Assembly: GCF_018491765.1 (NCBI RefSeq)
Contig: NZ_JABWCU010000009.1
Span: forward strand, 186,001-250,000
Direction: 5' to 3'
DNA length: 64,000 bases
Origin: Novosphingobium profundi
Lineage (GTDB): Bacteria; Pseudomonadota; Alphaproteobacteria; Sphingomonadales; Sphingomonadaceae
This document shows positions 1-8,293 of this stretch, one piece after another. The stretch's first letter is position 1, and the number at the start of each line of letters is the position of its first letter. Under the pieces are notes generated by a model. That model saw nothing but the letters and a program-made list of their open reading frames with translations, was not told where the DNA came from and searched no databases. Made by a program: the position numbers and the translations under genes.

Positions 1-1397
1 GCCACCTGCTGGCTGATCACGCGCAGGAGGTCGAGGTCCTCCCAGTCGAAGGTGCGCGCCAGTTGCGGGCGCGCGAGCACGACGGTGCCGACCAGCCGCT
101 CGAAATGGATCAGCGGAATGACCGCCCAGCTGCGGGCATCCTCCATGAGCCAGGAGGGCATCTCCAGCTCGGCGGCGGTTCCCCCCTCAACCTGGCGCCG
201 CGTCTCGTCGAGATCCACGATGTAGCCGGTCCGCTCGAACATGGCCTGCACCTGCAACGACATCGCGATGGCCGGAACCTCGACTTCGGGCCAGTTCCAG
301 CGCGCGGCCAGCGTAAGCTCCCCGTGCTCGCCCGGAGCCAGCAGCAGGCCGCCCGGGCTCTCGAACAAGTCGGCTACCGATTTCACCACGCGTTCGCCAA
401 GCGGCGAGGCGTTGGTGCCGCCGCTGCCGATGGTGCGGGTGAAGCGCAGCCACTCCTCGCGGTAGTCGTAGCGGTGCTGGAAGAAGTGCTTGGCAAGCGT
501 GACCTTGAGCCAGCTGCGCAGCCGCCGCGAGGGCAGCACGACCAGCGCAATCGCGCTCGCCAGCGTCAGGAAGGCAAGTTCGATCAGCCGCGCGAAATTG
601 CCGCCCGCATAGGCCAGCCACTGCGCCACCGCGACCATGCCGACGAGATAGGCCCCGATCACCAGCAGCGAAAACGTCTGGAAGGTCACCGCGCGCGAGG
701 GTCGGATACGCAATTCGTCGCGGTTGGCCGAGACGGAAAGGCCAATGAACAGCGCCAGCGTGAGCGTCGCCAGCCCGCGCAACGCGGCGATCTCGCTCGG
801 CCAGGCGCTCGCGAGATAGGAGATCGTGTAAAGGTTGAGATCGAAGGCCCACAGCACCGCGAGCCCGATCGTCGGCCAGCGCAAGGCCGGACGCGCCTCG
901 TGCGAGCAGCCTGCGTAGAGATTGTGGACCAGCACCAGCCCGCCCACCGTCACCAGCAGGCGGAACATGACATTGAACTCAAAGGCGACGCGCTTGGCCG
1001 CGTCGGGCAAAGGCATGCTCATGAGCCCGTAGTCGATGCCGAGATGGAAAACCTCGACAAAGCACAAGGCCGCGATGACCGGCCGAATCGGCGCAAGCGA
1101 GGTGTCGCGCCCGTCGCCGCCGAACAGCCGGAAGACGACGTAAAGCCAGCCCAGATTGCGCGCGGTTTCGAACAGCGAGGGTACGAAACCCGCGATCGCG
1201 CCGGCCGCCGCCGCCGCCAGCGCAATGCTCCACAGCGACGTCAACGCCAGCGCCAGCAGCACCGCCGGTCCCGCCCCGGCGAGGCGCTGGCGGCGCGGCC
1301 AGAGCGAAATCGCCACCGCCGCCGTCGCGATCGCTCCGGTGAGGTCGAGCCCGACGCCGATGGTGGCCCAGATATCGGGAGCACCCGTAGCGATCAT
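1..1397 (-). CDS. prsK: XrtA/PEP-CTERM system sensor histidine kinase PrsK (3' part cut by window start)
   Basis: The N-terminal 465 codons are present and the kinase core lies beyond the window edge. The visible part has a run of hydrophobic segments (about residues 8-290), then a GAF-like region near residues 320-460 with 'AVIPLIHFERLVGTVVLARP'. This matches the membrane-plus-GAF layout of PrsK, the kinase paired with the sigma-54 activator PrsR in exosortase A strains. The ATG at 1397 overlaps the stop of the upstream sugar transferase (ATGA), so the two are translationally coupled. PrsK identity is inferred from this architecture and from the XrtA-type neighbour; the H-box and ATPase motifs cannot be seen. 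Confidence 0.8.
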   Translation of the reverse strand, partial: MIATGAPDIWATIGVGLDLTGAIATAAVAISLWPRRQRLAGAGPAVLLALALTSLWSIALAAAAAGAIAGFVPSLFETARNLGWLYVVFRLFGGDGRDTSLAPIRPVIAALCFVEVFHLGIDYGLMSMPLPDAAKRVAFEFNVMFRLLVTVGGLVLVHNLYAGCSHEARPALRWPTIGLAVLWAFDLNLYTISYLASAWPSEIAALRGLATLTLALFIGLSVSANRDELRIRPSRAVTFQTFSLLVIGAYLVGMVAVAQWLAYAGGNFARLIELAFLTLASAIALVVLPSRRLRSWLKVTLAKHFFQHRYDYREEWLRFTRTIGSGGTNASPLGERVVKSVADLFESPGGLLLAPGEHGELTLAARWNWPEVEVPAIAMSLQVQAMFERTGYIVDLDETRRQVEGGTAAELEMPSWLMEDARSWAVIPLIHFERLVGTVVLARPQLARTFDWEDLDLLRVISQQV

Positions 1398-2779
1398 CGT
1401 GCGCCCTCGCTCCACAGGATCACCCGCAGCGTCTGCAACAGGATCAGCAGGTCGAGGAACGGCGTGTAGTTCTTGGCGTAGTAGAGGTCGTACTCGAGCT
1501 TGTTGCGCGAATCCTCGACCGAGGCGCCATAGGGATAGTTGATCTGGGCCCAGCCGGTAATGCCCGGCTTCACCATGTGCCGCTCGGCGTAGAAGGGCAG
1601 ATGCTCCTCGAGATCGGCAACGAATTCGGGGCGTTCGGGACGCGGGCCGACGAAGCTCATCTCGCCTTTCAGCACCGTCCAGACCTGGGGAAGTTCGTCG
1701 ATGCGCACCTTGCGGATGAAACGGCCGATGCGGGTGATGCGCGGATCGTCCTGGGTCGCCCATTGTGCGCCGGCGCTTTCGGCATCGGTGCGCATCGAGC
1801 GCAACTTTACGACGTTGAAGGGCACGCCGAACAGCCCCACGCGCGACTGCCGGTAGAAGGCGGGCCCCTTGCTGTCGAGCTTCACGAGGACCGCGAAAAG
1901 CACAACCACCGGCCCCGTCACCACCAGCACGAGAAGGCTCGCAAGAATGTCGAACACGCGCTTGACCGCGCTCGACACCGCCCGTCCCGAGGAAAAGCCG
2001 TCCGAGAAGATCAGCCAGCTCGGGTTGACGGTGTCGAGGTCGATCCGACCGGTCTCGCGCTCGACGAGGCTGGAGAAGTCATTGACGTGTACCCCGGCGG
2101 TCTTGATCCGCAGCAAGTCCTTGAGCGGCAGCGCGTTGCGCCGCTCCTGCAAGGCCAGCACGACTTCGCTGACCCCGCGTTCCTCGACGAAATTGGTCAG
2201 GTTCTCGATCTGCCCACGCGGCGTCGCGTTGGCGACGAGCGCGGTGGCTTCGCCCATGTGCACGAAACCGGCCACGGCGAAGCCGCTCTCGGGACGTTCG
2301 GACAGCTTCTGGATGCGCAGTGCCCGCTCCCCGCTGCCCAGCACCAGGATCCTGCGCCGGAAGGCCGCCGCCCCGAACACCGCCTTGAAGACGAGCCGGT
2401 TGGCCATGAGCAGAACGATCGCCGTCACCATCGAATAGGCCAGCGTCGAACGCCAGAACTGGTCGCTGGCGACAATGAAATCGAGAAAGGCCAGCGCGAT
2501 CACGCCCAGCGATACGGCCACCAGCAAACGTGCCGCGGCAAAGCGCATCGACCGCAGTGCCTCGGAGCCATAGACACCGATCGCGGTCATCGCGAGCAAC
2601 ATCGTCACCGCGAAGGCGCCGTGCGAAACGACGCGGTCGACAAGACTCCCCGGCTCCATGCCGATCTGTCCGATCCTCAGACGCCAGGCAACCTCGCTCG
2701 CGAGCCCCAGCAAGAGGAAATCGACTGCACACAGCAGGATCACCGCGTAGGAGATGTAGTGTTTGAACAGACGAACCAT
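1394..2779 (-). CDS. TIGR03013-type XrtA/PEP-CTERM system sugar transferase
   Basis: This 461-aa polyprenyl-phosphate sugar-1-phosphate transferase probably starts the repeat unit of the exopolysaccharide on undecaprenyl phosphate. Four N-terminal membrane helices (about residues 10-125) precede a CoA-binding-like domain (near 'RRILVLGSGERALRI') and a C-terminal bacterial sugar transferase domain. That domain starts with 'KRVFDILASLLVLVVTGP' and carries the conserved 'SRVGLFG', 'KLRSMRTDAE' and 'FVGPRPERPEFV' blocks. Full family length. It overlaps prsK by four bases. It lies about 20 kb from the rest of the XrtA locus, which is unusual because this family usually sits inside the cluster. Confidence 0.9.
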   Translation of the reverse strand: MVRLFKHYISYAVILLCAVDFLLLGLASEVAWRLRIGQIGMEPGSLVDRVVSHGAFAVTMLLAMTAIGVYGSEALRSMRFAAARLLVAVSLGVIALAFLDFIVASDQFWRSTLAYSMVTAIVLLMANRLVFKAVFGAAAFRRRILVLGSGERALRIQKLSERPESGFAVAGFVHMGEATALVANATPRGQIENLTNFVEERGVSEVVLALQERRNALPLKDLLRIKTAGVHVNDFSSLVERETGRIDLDTVNPSWLIFSDGFSSGRAVSSAVKRVFDILASLLVLVVTGPVVVLFAVLVKLDSKGPAFYRQSRVGLFGVPFNVVKLRSMRTDAESAGAQWATQDDPRITRIGRFIRKVRIDELPQVWTVLKGEMSFVGPRPERPEFVADLEEHLPFYAERHMVKPGITGWAQINYPYGASVEDSRNKLEYDLYYAKNYTPFLDLLILLQTLRVILWSEGAR

Positions 2780-3079
2780 CGTCCTCGCTCGCCTTCCCGT
2801 GCAGCCTCGTTAACGCTTTCCCCCGCAGCTTACTGCAAAGGCGTAAACTGTCGGTAAAGCTGACAAAAAGCCTATACCCGCCCTCTCTACAGCCTTGCCT
2901 CAAATATACGAATAACGCGACTTTTTTCGAAATCAGGACAGACCATGTCGGATGAGTTTACACCTTACACCATCGATCCGCGTTAGCCTGTGAACACCTT
3001 CACGGGCACCTGAATTAACAATTTGTAAGGCACGCCTGAAAACCATGGAATCACGAGTTCGCAGCTAGAAGCACGCCCC
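2780..3079. promoter_or_regulatory. divergent intergenic region between sugar transferase and 179-aa protein
   Basis: This 300-bp gap must hold the promoters of both flanking divergent genes. It is clearly less GC-rich than the genes around it, with A/T runs near 2900-2940 and 3012-3030. A short inverted repeat GTGAA-N4-TTCAC lies near 2990-3004. I could not identify a convincing -35/-10 or a -24/-12 sigma-54 element by eye. Confidence 0.4.
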
Positions 3080-3619
3080 ATGGCTGGAATTCGCAACCGA
3101 CGCAGGTCATCGGGCAAGCTTTCGCTGCAATCGATGTCCATTCATTTCGCCGCGGTGACCCTCGTCGCCACGGGACTCCTCGCGCTGTTCGCCGGCGGCG
3201 AATCGACAAAAGCAACCGCCGCGCAGGCCGTGGCCGCCGGCCCTACCGAAGATGCCATCAGCAAGGCCGCGCACGGCCAGGGAACGAATGCGATCGTCAT
3301 TCGCCCAGGCACGCGCAGCGAAGGCAGCTTCGGCCCCGACGGCGCACCTCCGGAATCGACCGGCTCGCTGGCCTACGCCAGCGGCCAGGAGCTCGGCTAC
3401 GAGCCCGGCCAGGACAATCCTTTCGCCCAACCCCCGGTCACTCCGCCGGTTGCCCTACCCGCCACCCTGCCCCCGGGCATGACGCTCGAGGAATGGCTCG
3501 CGCGCAACAAGGACCCGGACAAGGACGTGACGCAGATCCAGTTGAGCCCCGCCGAACTCCAGGCCATGGCGGCCTCGCCATCGGCCAGCACGATCAGCCC
3601 CGTGGCGCCGCAGCCCTGA
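3080..3619 (+). CDS. hypothetical membrane-anchored proline-rich protein
   Basis: Unrecognised 179-aa protein. A basic N-terminus (residues 1-18, many Arg) is followed by one hydrophobic segment (about 21-40, 'FAAVTLVATGLLALFAGG'), giving an N-in single-pass or uncleaved-signal topology. The rest is low-complexity, rich in Ala, Pro, Gly and Ser, with a proline-rich stretch near residues 118-135. No enzyme motif is visible and there is no PEP-CTERM tail. An internal ATG at 3134 just before the hydrophobic segment is an alternative start. It is divergent from the XrtA sugar transferase and converges on the amidohydrolase with a 12-bp gap. A role in the envelope is likely but the function is unknown. 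Confidence 0.65.
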   Translation: MAGIRNRRRSSGKLSLQSMSIHFAAVTLVATGLLALFAGGESTKATAAQAVAAGPTEDAISKAAHGQGTNAIVIRPGTRSEGSFGPDGAPPESTGSLAYASGQELGYEPGQDNPFAQPPVTPPVALPATLPPGMTLEEWLARNKDPDKDVTQIQLSPAELQAMAASPSASTISPVAPQP

Positions 3620-3631
3620 GGCGTGCATTGC

Positions 3632-4987
3632 TCACTTCTTCAGGATATCTAGCGCTGTCAGCGTAAGTGCCTGCGCCCCCGAGGCGATTACCTTGTCCGC
3701 TTCGGGAGCCCAACTTGCGCTGTGCAGCGATGGCAGCGGCGTGCCATTCGCCTTGGCCTCGGCCATCGCCTTGGCGGGCACGCCACCGACCCAGAAGATG
3801 ATCGAGCGGATCGCATCCGGATCGGCCAGGCGGTATTCGCCGAAATCCTCGCCGCCCATGACCGAAGGCAAGACGCCGGCCCATCTGTCGCCCAGCGCAC
3901 CTTGCAAATGGGTCAACTCCTTCTCGGTGAAATCGGGCGTGTTCCAGGTCGCCCGGGTATAGAGTTCCTTCACCCCCACCACCGGAAGGTCCGGCTCGGC
4001 AACGCCCGATGCAAGGGCTTCTCCGCGTGCGATGCGGGAAATGCCTTCGAGCAGATGCTTGCGCGTTTCGTCCGAATAGCTGCGCACGGTCAATTCGAGC
4101 TTCGCCTGGTCGGGAATGATGTTGTGCTTGGTGCCCGCGTGGAACGAGCCCACCGTGACCACGACCGGGTCCTTGGGATCGATTTCCCGACTGGCGAGCG
4201 TCTGCAGTCGCATCACGATCGCGCTGCCCAGCACGATGGGGTCGATCGTCGTGTGCGGATAGGCGCCGTGCCCGCCACGCCCCTTCACGAGGATGTCGAC
4301 GCTGTCGACGTTGGCGAAAGCCCAACCCAGTGCCGCCCCGACCTTGCCCGCCTCGAGCCCGGCCGAATCGTGGAAGGCCAGCGCATAGTCGGGCTTGGGA
4401 AAGCGGGTGTAGAGCCCATCGGCCAGCATTGCGCGCGCGCCGACACCCAGTTCCTCGGCTGGCTGGCCGATCATCACCAGCGTGCCCGACCACTGGTCCT
4501 TGCGCGCCGCAAGCAGGCGCGCGGTCTCGATCCAGGCGGTCATGTGGGTATCATGGCCACACGCGTGCATCACGCCGCTTTCGACGCCCGCCGTGGAAAC
4601 GCCCTTCACTTTCGAAGCAAACGGAAGCCCGGTCTGTTCGGTGACCGGCAATCCGTCCATGTCGCTCCGGATCAGGACCGTTGGCCCTTCCCCGTTGCGC
4701 AAGACCGCCACGACCCCCGTGCCGCCCACACCCTCTGTGACAGTGAAGCCCGCCTTGCGAGCCGCCCCGGCCATGATCGCGGCCGTCCGCTTCTCCTGCA
4801 GGCTGAGTTCGGGGTGCGCATGAAGATCACGGTAGATCTCCATTAACCCCGGCATGTCAGCCGAGATCGTGCGAGCCAGATCGTCCCCGGCCACGGCTTG
4901 CGCGTGGGCAGGCCCGGCCAGCGCCAGGGTGGCAAAAAGGGCCGCTCCAATAGCTGGCCCCAGGTGTCGCGATGTTCGAAGTCCCAT
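3632..4987 (-). CDS. exported M20-family amidohydrolase
   Basis: A 451-aa zinc metallohydrolase of the M20D type (hippurate / indole-acetyl-amino-acid / N-acyl amino acid amidohydrolases). It starts with a cleavable signal peptide ('LGPAIGAALFATLALAGPAHAQ'), so it should act in the periplasm. Metal and catalytic motifs are visible: 'MHACGHDTHMTAW', 'GQPAEELGVGARAML' and a late 'VMGGEDFGEY'. The open frame continues upstream through the tRNA-Leu gene to 5173, but the signal peptide fixes the start at ATG 4987. The substrate cannot be inferred. It converges on the 179-aa gene and no terminator is seen in the short gap. Confidence 0.88.
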   Translation of the reverse strand: MGLRTSRHLGPAIGAALFATLALAGPAHAQAVAGDDLARTISADMPGLMEIYRDLHAHPELSLQEKRTAAIMAGAARKAGFTVTEGVGGTGVVAVLRNGEGPTVLIRSDMDGLPVTEQTGLPFASKVKGVSTAGVESGVMHACGHDTHMTAWIETARLLAARKDQWSGTLVMIGQPAEELGVGARAMLADGLYTRFPKPDYALAFHDSAGLEAGKVGAALGWAFANVDSVDILVKGRGGHGAYPHTTIDPIVLGSAIVMRLQTLASREIDPKDPVVVTVGSFHAGTKHNIIPDQAKLELTVRSYSDETRKHLLEGISRIARGEALASGVAEPDLPVVGVKELYTRATWNTPDFTEKELTHLQGALGDRWAGVLPSVMGGEDFGEYRLADPDAIRSIIFWVGGVPAKAMAEAKANGTPLPSLHSASWAPEADKVIASGAQALTLTALDILKK

Positions 4988-5048
4988 GCCGGCAAGGCTA
5001 TGCGAGCGCTGGAAAAAGGCAAGTGCCCGCAAGCCTTGCACGATATCC

Positions 5049-5132
5049 TGGTGCCCCTGGCCCGACTCGAACGGGCACGCCTTTCGACAAACGATTTTGA
5101 GTCGTTCGCGTCTACCATTCCGCCACAGGGGC
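5049..5132 (-). tRNA. tRNA-Leu(CAA)
   Basis: On the minus strand the sequence folds as a class II tRNA. The acceptor stem is GCCCCTG...CAGGGGC with an encoded CCA at 5051-5049. The D-arm contains GGCGGAATGGTAGACGC, typical of tRNA-Leu. The anticodon stem is AACGA/TCGTT around loop CTCAAAA (anticodon CAA), a short variable arm follows, and the T-arm is GTTCGAGTC. It sits 61 bp upstream of the amidohydrolase start on the same strand. No integrase or attachment-site duplication is visible next to it. Confidence 0.96.
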
Positions 5133-5214
5133 ACGGGATGAGGCGAGACGCTTAGCCGCAGCCTTGACGGCATTCAAGGGGACAAAAACGATTCCGGCCG
5201 CTTTCCCACCGACT

Positions 5215-5574
5215 TCAGAACGACCAGTCCATCCCGATGTGAAGCAGCTTGCGCCGGCCTGCTCCCTTGCTCCCTCCCAGCGCCCCGATCTCGAAGCGCG
5301 GACCGCCTTCGAGCGGTACGTCCTGCCAGCGAAGCGACAGCTTGTCCGTTGCGGTCTCCGGCGGCTCGGGCAAAGTGACCCGCTCGGACCGCTCCAGACG
5401 ACCGTCGCGCGCGTCGCGGCGGGCAAGATCAGCCAGAGCGAAAGGCGCGGCCGTTCCGGCGGCTGCGAAGGACGCCGGGTTCCGGCTCGAAGCGCTCCCT
5501 TGCGCCTGAGCATGTCCCCCCTGCGCCAGAACGCCGTAGAGCAATCCAAAGAAGAAAGTGCCGCGCTTTCCCAT
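5215..5574 (-). CDS. hypothetical secreted protein (119 aa)
   Basis: Unrecognised small protein starting at ATG 5574 with a signal peptide ('GTFFFGLLYGVLAQGGHAQAQG', cleavage likely after HAQA). The mature part is about 95 residues, Arg- and Ser-rich, and ends in Phe ('LLHIGMDWSF'). The final 'RKLLHIGMDWSF' looks like one terminal amphipathic strand, but the protein is too short for an outer-membrane barrel. It lies between the inositol monophosphatase terminator and the tRNA. The start is inferred only from the signal peptide. Confidence 0.6.
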   Translation of the reverse strand: MGKRGTFFFGLLYGVLAQGGHAQAQGSASSRNPASFAAAGTAAPFALADLARRDARDGRLERSERVTLPEPPETATDKLSLRWQDVPLEGGPRFEIGALGGSKGAGRRKLLHIGMDWSF

Positions 5575-5636
5575 GGCGGAAACAATACCACAGCCTCGGC
5601 TTGGTTCCCGGCACAAATTTGCGCCAAACGACAAAA

Positions 5637-5669
5637 CCCCGCATCGAAGCTCGAAACTTCGATGCGGGG
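5637..5669 (-). terminator. Rho-independent terminator of the efp / IMPase operon
   Basis: A perfect 13-bp stem (5637-5649 with 5657-5669) closes a 7-nt loop and is followed on the minus strand by TTTT. It lies 41 bp after the inositol monophosphatase stop, so it terminates the minus-strand operon that starts at efp. Confidence 0.9.
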
Positions 5670-5710
5670 CTCGACTTGTCGCAGCGAATGAACGGCTCGC
5701 GCCGAGGCGA

Positions 5711-6547
5711 TCAGTCCTTGATCGCGGTCGCCAGGATCTTGTGCAGGCGCGAGTGGAGCACGTCGTTGCCGGCCAGGATCTGCGAATCGCAGTAGGGAAG
5801 CGAACGCCCCTTCCAGTCCGACACGAAGCCGCCAGCCTCGCGCACGAGGAGGCACCCCGCCGCCGTGTCCCACGGCTTGAGATCGGCTTCCCAGAAGCCC
5901 TCATAGCGGCCGGCCGCAACCCACGCGAGATCGAGCGCAGCCGAACCGAAGCGGCGAATTCCCGCCACCTGCGGTGCGAGTGCCTGGTAGATGCGCGACC
6001 ATTCCGCCACGTTGCCGTGCCCTTGGAAGGGCATGCCCGTCGCGATCAGGCTCTCGTCGAGGTGGCGGCGCGAGGAGACGCGCAGGCGCGCATCGTGCAG
6101 CCAGGCCCCGCGGCTCTTTTCGGCCCAGAAGCTCTCGTCGGTGACCGGCTGGTAGATGAGACCCGCGGTCACTTCACCCCAACCGCCGTTGATCGACTTG
6201 TTGCCGTCGAGGCGCGGTTCCTGCACCGCGATCGAGATCGCGAAATGCGGGATGCCGTGGAGAAAGTTGGTCGTGCCGTCGAGCGGATCGACGATAAAGC
6301 GCGGCTTGGTCGGGTCACCCTCGATCGTGCCGCCTTCCTCGAACAGGAAGCCCCAGTCGGGCCGCGCGGCGCGCAGTTCGTCCCAGATGGTGCGCTCGGC
6401 CGCACGGTCCGCCTTCGACACGAAATCGGACGGACCCTTGCGCGAGACCTGAAGGTGTTCGACTTCGCCGAAGTCGCGACGAAGACGGCCACCGGCCTTG
6501 CGGGCGGCCTTTTCCATGACACGGATGAGACCGGAAATTGCGGCCAT
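5711..6547 (-). CDS. suhB: inositol monophosphatase family protein
   Basis: A 278-aa Mg-dependent phosphatase of the IMPase/FBPase/CysQ superfamily, at the usual length. The metal-binding signature is complete: 'LFEEGG' (about residue 75), 'IVDPLDGTTNF' (about 92-102) and the C-terminal 'PWDTAAGCLLVREAGG'. Related cytoplasmic enzymes hydrolyse myo-inositol-1-phosphate or similar sugar phosphates, and SuhB also works in rRNA transcription antitermination in Escherichia coli. Whether this one does so is unknown. It is last in the efp / 133-aa / IMPase operon, followed by a strong terminator. Confidence 0.92.
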   Translation of the reverse strand: MAAISGLIRVMEKAARKAGGRLRRDFGEVEHLQVSRKGPSDFVSKADRAAERTIWDELRAARPDWGFLFEEGGTIEGDPTKPRFIVDPLDGTTNFLHGIPHFAISIAVQEPRLDGNKSINGGWGEVTAGLIYQPVTDESFWAEKSRGAWLHDARLRVSSRRHLDESLIATGMPFQGHGNVAEWSRIYQALAPQVAGIRRFGSAALDLAWVAAGRYEGFWEADLKPWDTAAGCLLVREAGGFVSDWKGRSLPYCDSQILAGNDVLHSRLHKILATAIKD

Positions 6548-6657
6548 AACCTATACTCTGCTCCTGTTGCCGGTTTGCCCCGGCACATCAATAACGTAAC
6601 GCGCCGGGCGCAACCAGACGGGATTGAACGCCTGGTTCGCCCCGGCGGTTCGGGGGC

Positions 6658-7059
6658 TCAGCGCCCCTTGCCCCCGGACGGGGCGGCGGGCTTGCCTTCG
6701 GGGCGGTAGCCGCACACGACGGCCATCGCCTGCAACACTTCGTTGGGCTTGTCGCGGTGGATCTTGTCCCCGTTCTGCGCGATCAGCCCGTCCATCGACT
6801 TGCCGATCGTACCCAGCGAATTGTTGTAGAGGCAGCCCACCAGCGCGCTCTTCACGGGCTCTTCGACGTCCTTGGATTCCAGGGCGGCGATGAGCACGTG
6901 CAGATAGAGAACCGCGTTCTGCACGTCTTCCTGCTTGGGCTCGGCCTTGGCCGCGGGGGCCGAGGGAGCCTTGGGCTGTGCGGCGCCGGCCGGTTCGGCG
7001 ATCAGCGCCAGAACACCGGCAAGCGCCAGGGTACGGGTTACAAAACGCAGTTTCTTCAT
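6658..7059 (-). CDS. hypothetical periplasmic protein (133 aa)
   Basis: Not recognised as a named family. It has a clear signal peptide ('RTLALAGVLALIAEPAGAAQPK', cleavage near residue 27), then an Ala/Pro/Lys linker and a compact helical domain (about 45-120) with two Cys ('VGCLYNN', 'AVVCGYRP') that could form a disulfide in the periplasm. The C-terminus is Gly/Pro-rich and basic. It starts two bases after the efp stop, so it is co-transcribed and probably translationally coupled with efp, and is followed by the IMPase gene. Confidence 0.75.
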   Translation of the reverse strand: MKKLRFVTRTLALAGVLALIAEPAGAAQPKAPSAPAAKAEPKQEDVQNAVLYLHVLIAALESKDVEEPVKSALVGCLYNNSLGTIGKSMDGLIAQNGDKIHRDKPNEVLQAMAVVCGYRPEGKPAAPSGGKGR

Positions 7060-7061
7060 GA

Positions 7062-7625
7062 TCAGTCCGCCTTACGCACGTAGGCCTTTTCGTAGACATC
7101 GACGACAATGCGCGTGCCGCTCTCGATGTGCGGCGGAACCATTACGCGCACGCCGTTGTCGAGAACCGCCGGCTTGTAGCTCGAGGACGCCGTCTGGCCC
7201 TTCACGACGGCATCGGCCTCGACGATGGTGGCTTCGACCTGCTCGGGCAACTGCACCGAGATGGGGCGTTCTTCCCACAGTTCGAGCAGAACCTGCATGC
7301 CGTCCTGGAGGAAGGCCACCGCATCGCTCAGAAGGTCGGCGGGAAGCTGGATCTGGTCGTAGGTCTCGATGTCCATGAACACGAGCTGGTCGCCCTCGAC
7401 GTAGAGGAACTGGAAGTCCTTGGTGTCGAGGCGGACCTTCTCGACCGTGTCGGCGCTGCGGAAGCGCACGTTGGTCTTGCGACCATCGATGAGGTTCTTC
7501 ATCTCGACCTGCATGAACGCACCGCCCTTGCCGGGCTGGGTGTGCTGCGTCTTGGCAACTTTCCAGATGCCTTTTTCGTATTCGAGAATGTTACCGGGAC
7601 GAATGTCGACGCCGCTGATCTTCAT
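7062..7625 (-). CDS. efp: translation elongation factor P
   Basis: A 187-aa EF-P that relieves ribosome stalling at polyproline stretches. The start '[19 protein letters not shown]' fits the family, so ATG 7625 is chosen over longer in-frame extensions. The modified-loop residue is Lys33 in 'TQPGKGGAF', the residue beta-lysylated by EpmA/EpmB in many proteobacteria. The C-terminal OB fold ends '[18 protein letters not shown]'. Full length. It is first gene of an operon with the 133-aa protein and IMPase. Confidence 0.97.
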   Translation of the reverse strand: MKISGVDIRPGNILEYEKGIWKVAKTQHTQPGKGGAFMQVEMKNLIDGRKTNVRFRSADTVEKVRLDTKDFQFLYVEGDQLVFMDIETYDQIQLPADLLSDAVAFLQDGMQVLLELWEERPISVQLPEQVEATIVEADAVVKGQTASSSYKPAVLDNGVRVMVPPHIESGTRIVVDVYEKAYVRKAD

Positions 7626-7767
7626 GGGAACCTGCCTTCGATGGGAAAGAGCTGATGGAAACGAGAACACGCCGGGCACGGCGGTCACCCGTTTCACATA
7701 TCCCGCGCCCCTTAGACGAGCCAGACGGGCATGGCAATTGCCTCGCACCAATGCTAGCGCACGCGGC

Positions 7768-8181
7768 ATGATCCCAGCCGCTCTCTCGCGCCGCCATGGC
7801 ACCGTGTCGATCGCAGCCCTCGCCCTGGCGCTGGGCGCCATTTCCACTGGCGCGCAGGCCGGGCCGGCGAAAGCCCCTCCCGTTCCCGGAGGCCGGATCG
7901 ACACGCTGGAACAGGGTGCCTACGCCTGCGAACTGCCCGGCGATGCGGGCGGTCTCGTCGGCGAGCCCGTGCCCGAGTTCAACTTCCGGATCGTCAACGC
8001 CTCGAGCTATCTCGCCGGCGGCGTGCGCGGCAGCTACCTGCACACGGGCACCAAGGTCGTCATGACCGGGGGCAAGTTGAAGGGGCTGGAATTCAAGCGC
8101 ATCAGCAACGGCTTCCTCGAGAAGACGGGAGAAACTGGCGAGGCAGGAGCGATGCGCTGCCTGCTCGCTCGCCGCAAATAG
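7768..8181 (+). CDS. hypothetical secreted protein (137 aa)
   Basis: Unrecognised small exported protein. The signal peptide spans about residues 10-31 ('[22 protein letters not shown]'). The mature domain has '[15 protein letters not shown]' and a late '[11 protein letters not shown]', so the two Cys (near residues 53 and 132) may pair as a disulfide across a small beta domain. It is divergent from efp with 142 bp between starts. ATG 7768 is the first ATG giving a normal signal peptide. Confidence 0.7.
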   Translation: MIPAALSRRHGTVSIAALALALGAISTGAQAGPAKAPPVPGGRIDTLEQGAYACELPGDAGGLVGEPVPEFNFRIVNASSYLAGGVRGSYLHTGTKVVMTGGKLKGLEFKRISNGFLEKTGETGEAGAMRCLLARRK

Positions 8182-8293
8182 TCGTCCACGCCGCGCAAGG
8201 GGGGGAGCCTTTTGCGCGCTGAGCCATTCTTCCTCGCACGGCAAAACTGAGGCGGCCCGCATGCGGCCCACCTCGGGCAGGGGTTTGGTAGAC

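Noticed and set aside
3632..5173. 513-codon open frame extending the amidohydrolase through the tRNA gene
   Set aside because: The extra 62 codons are tRNA-Leu sequence and lack a leader; the signal peptide begins at 4987.
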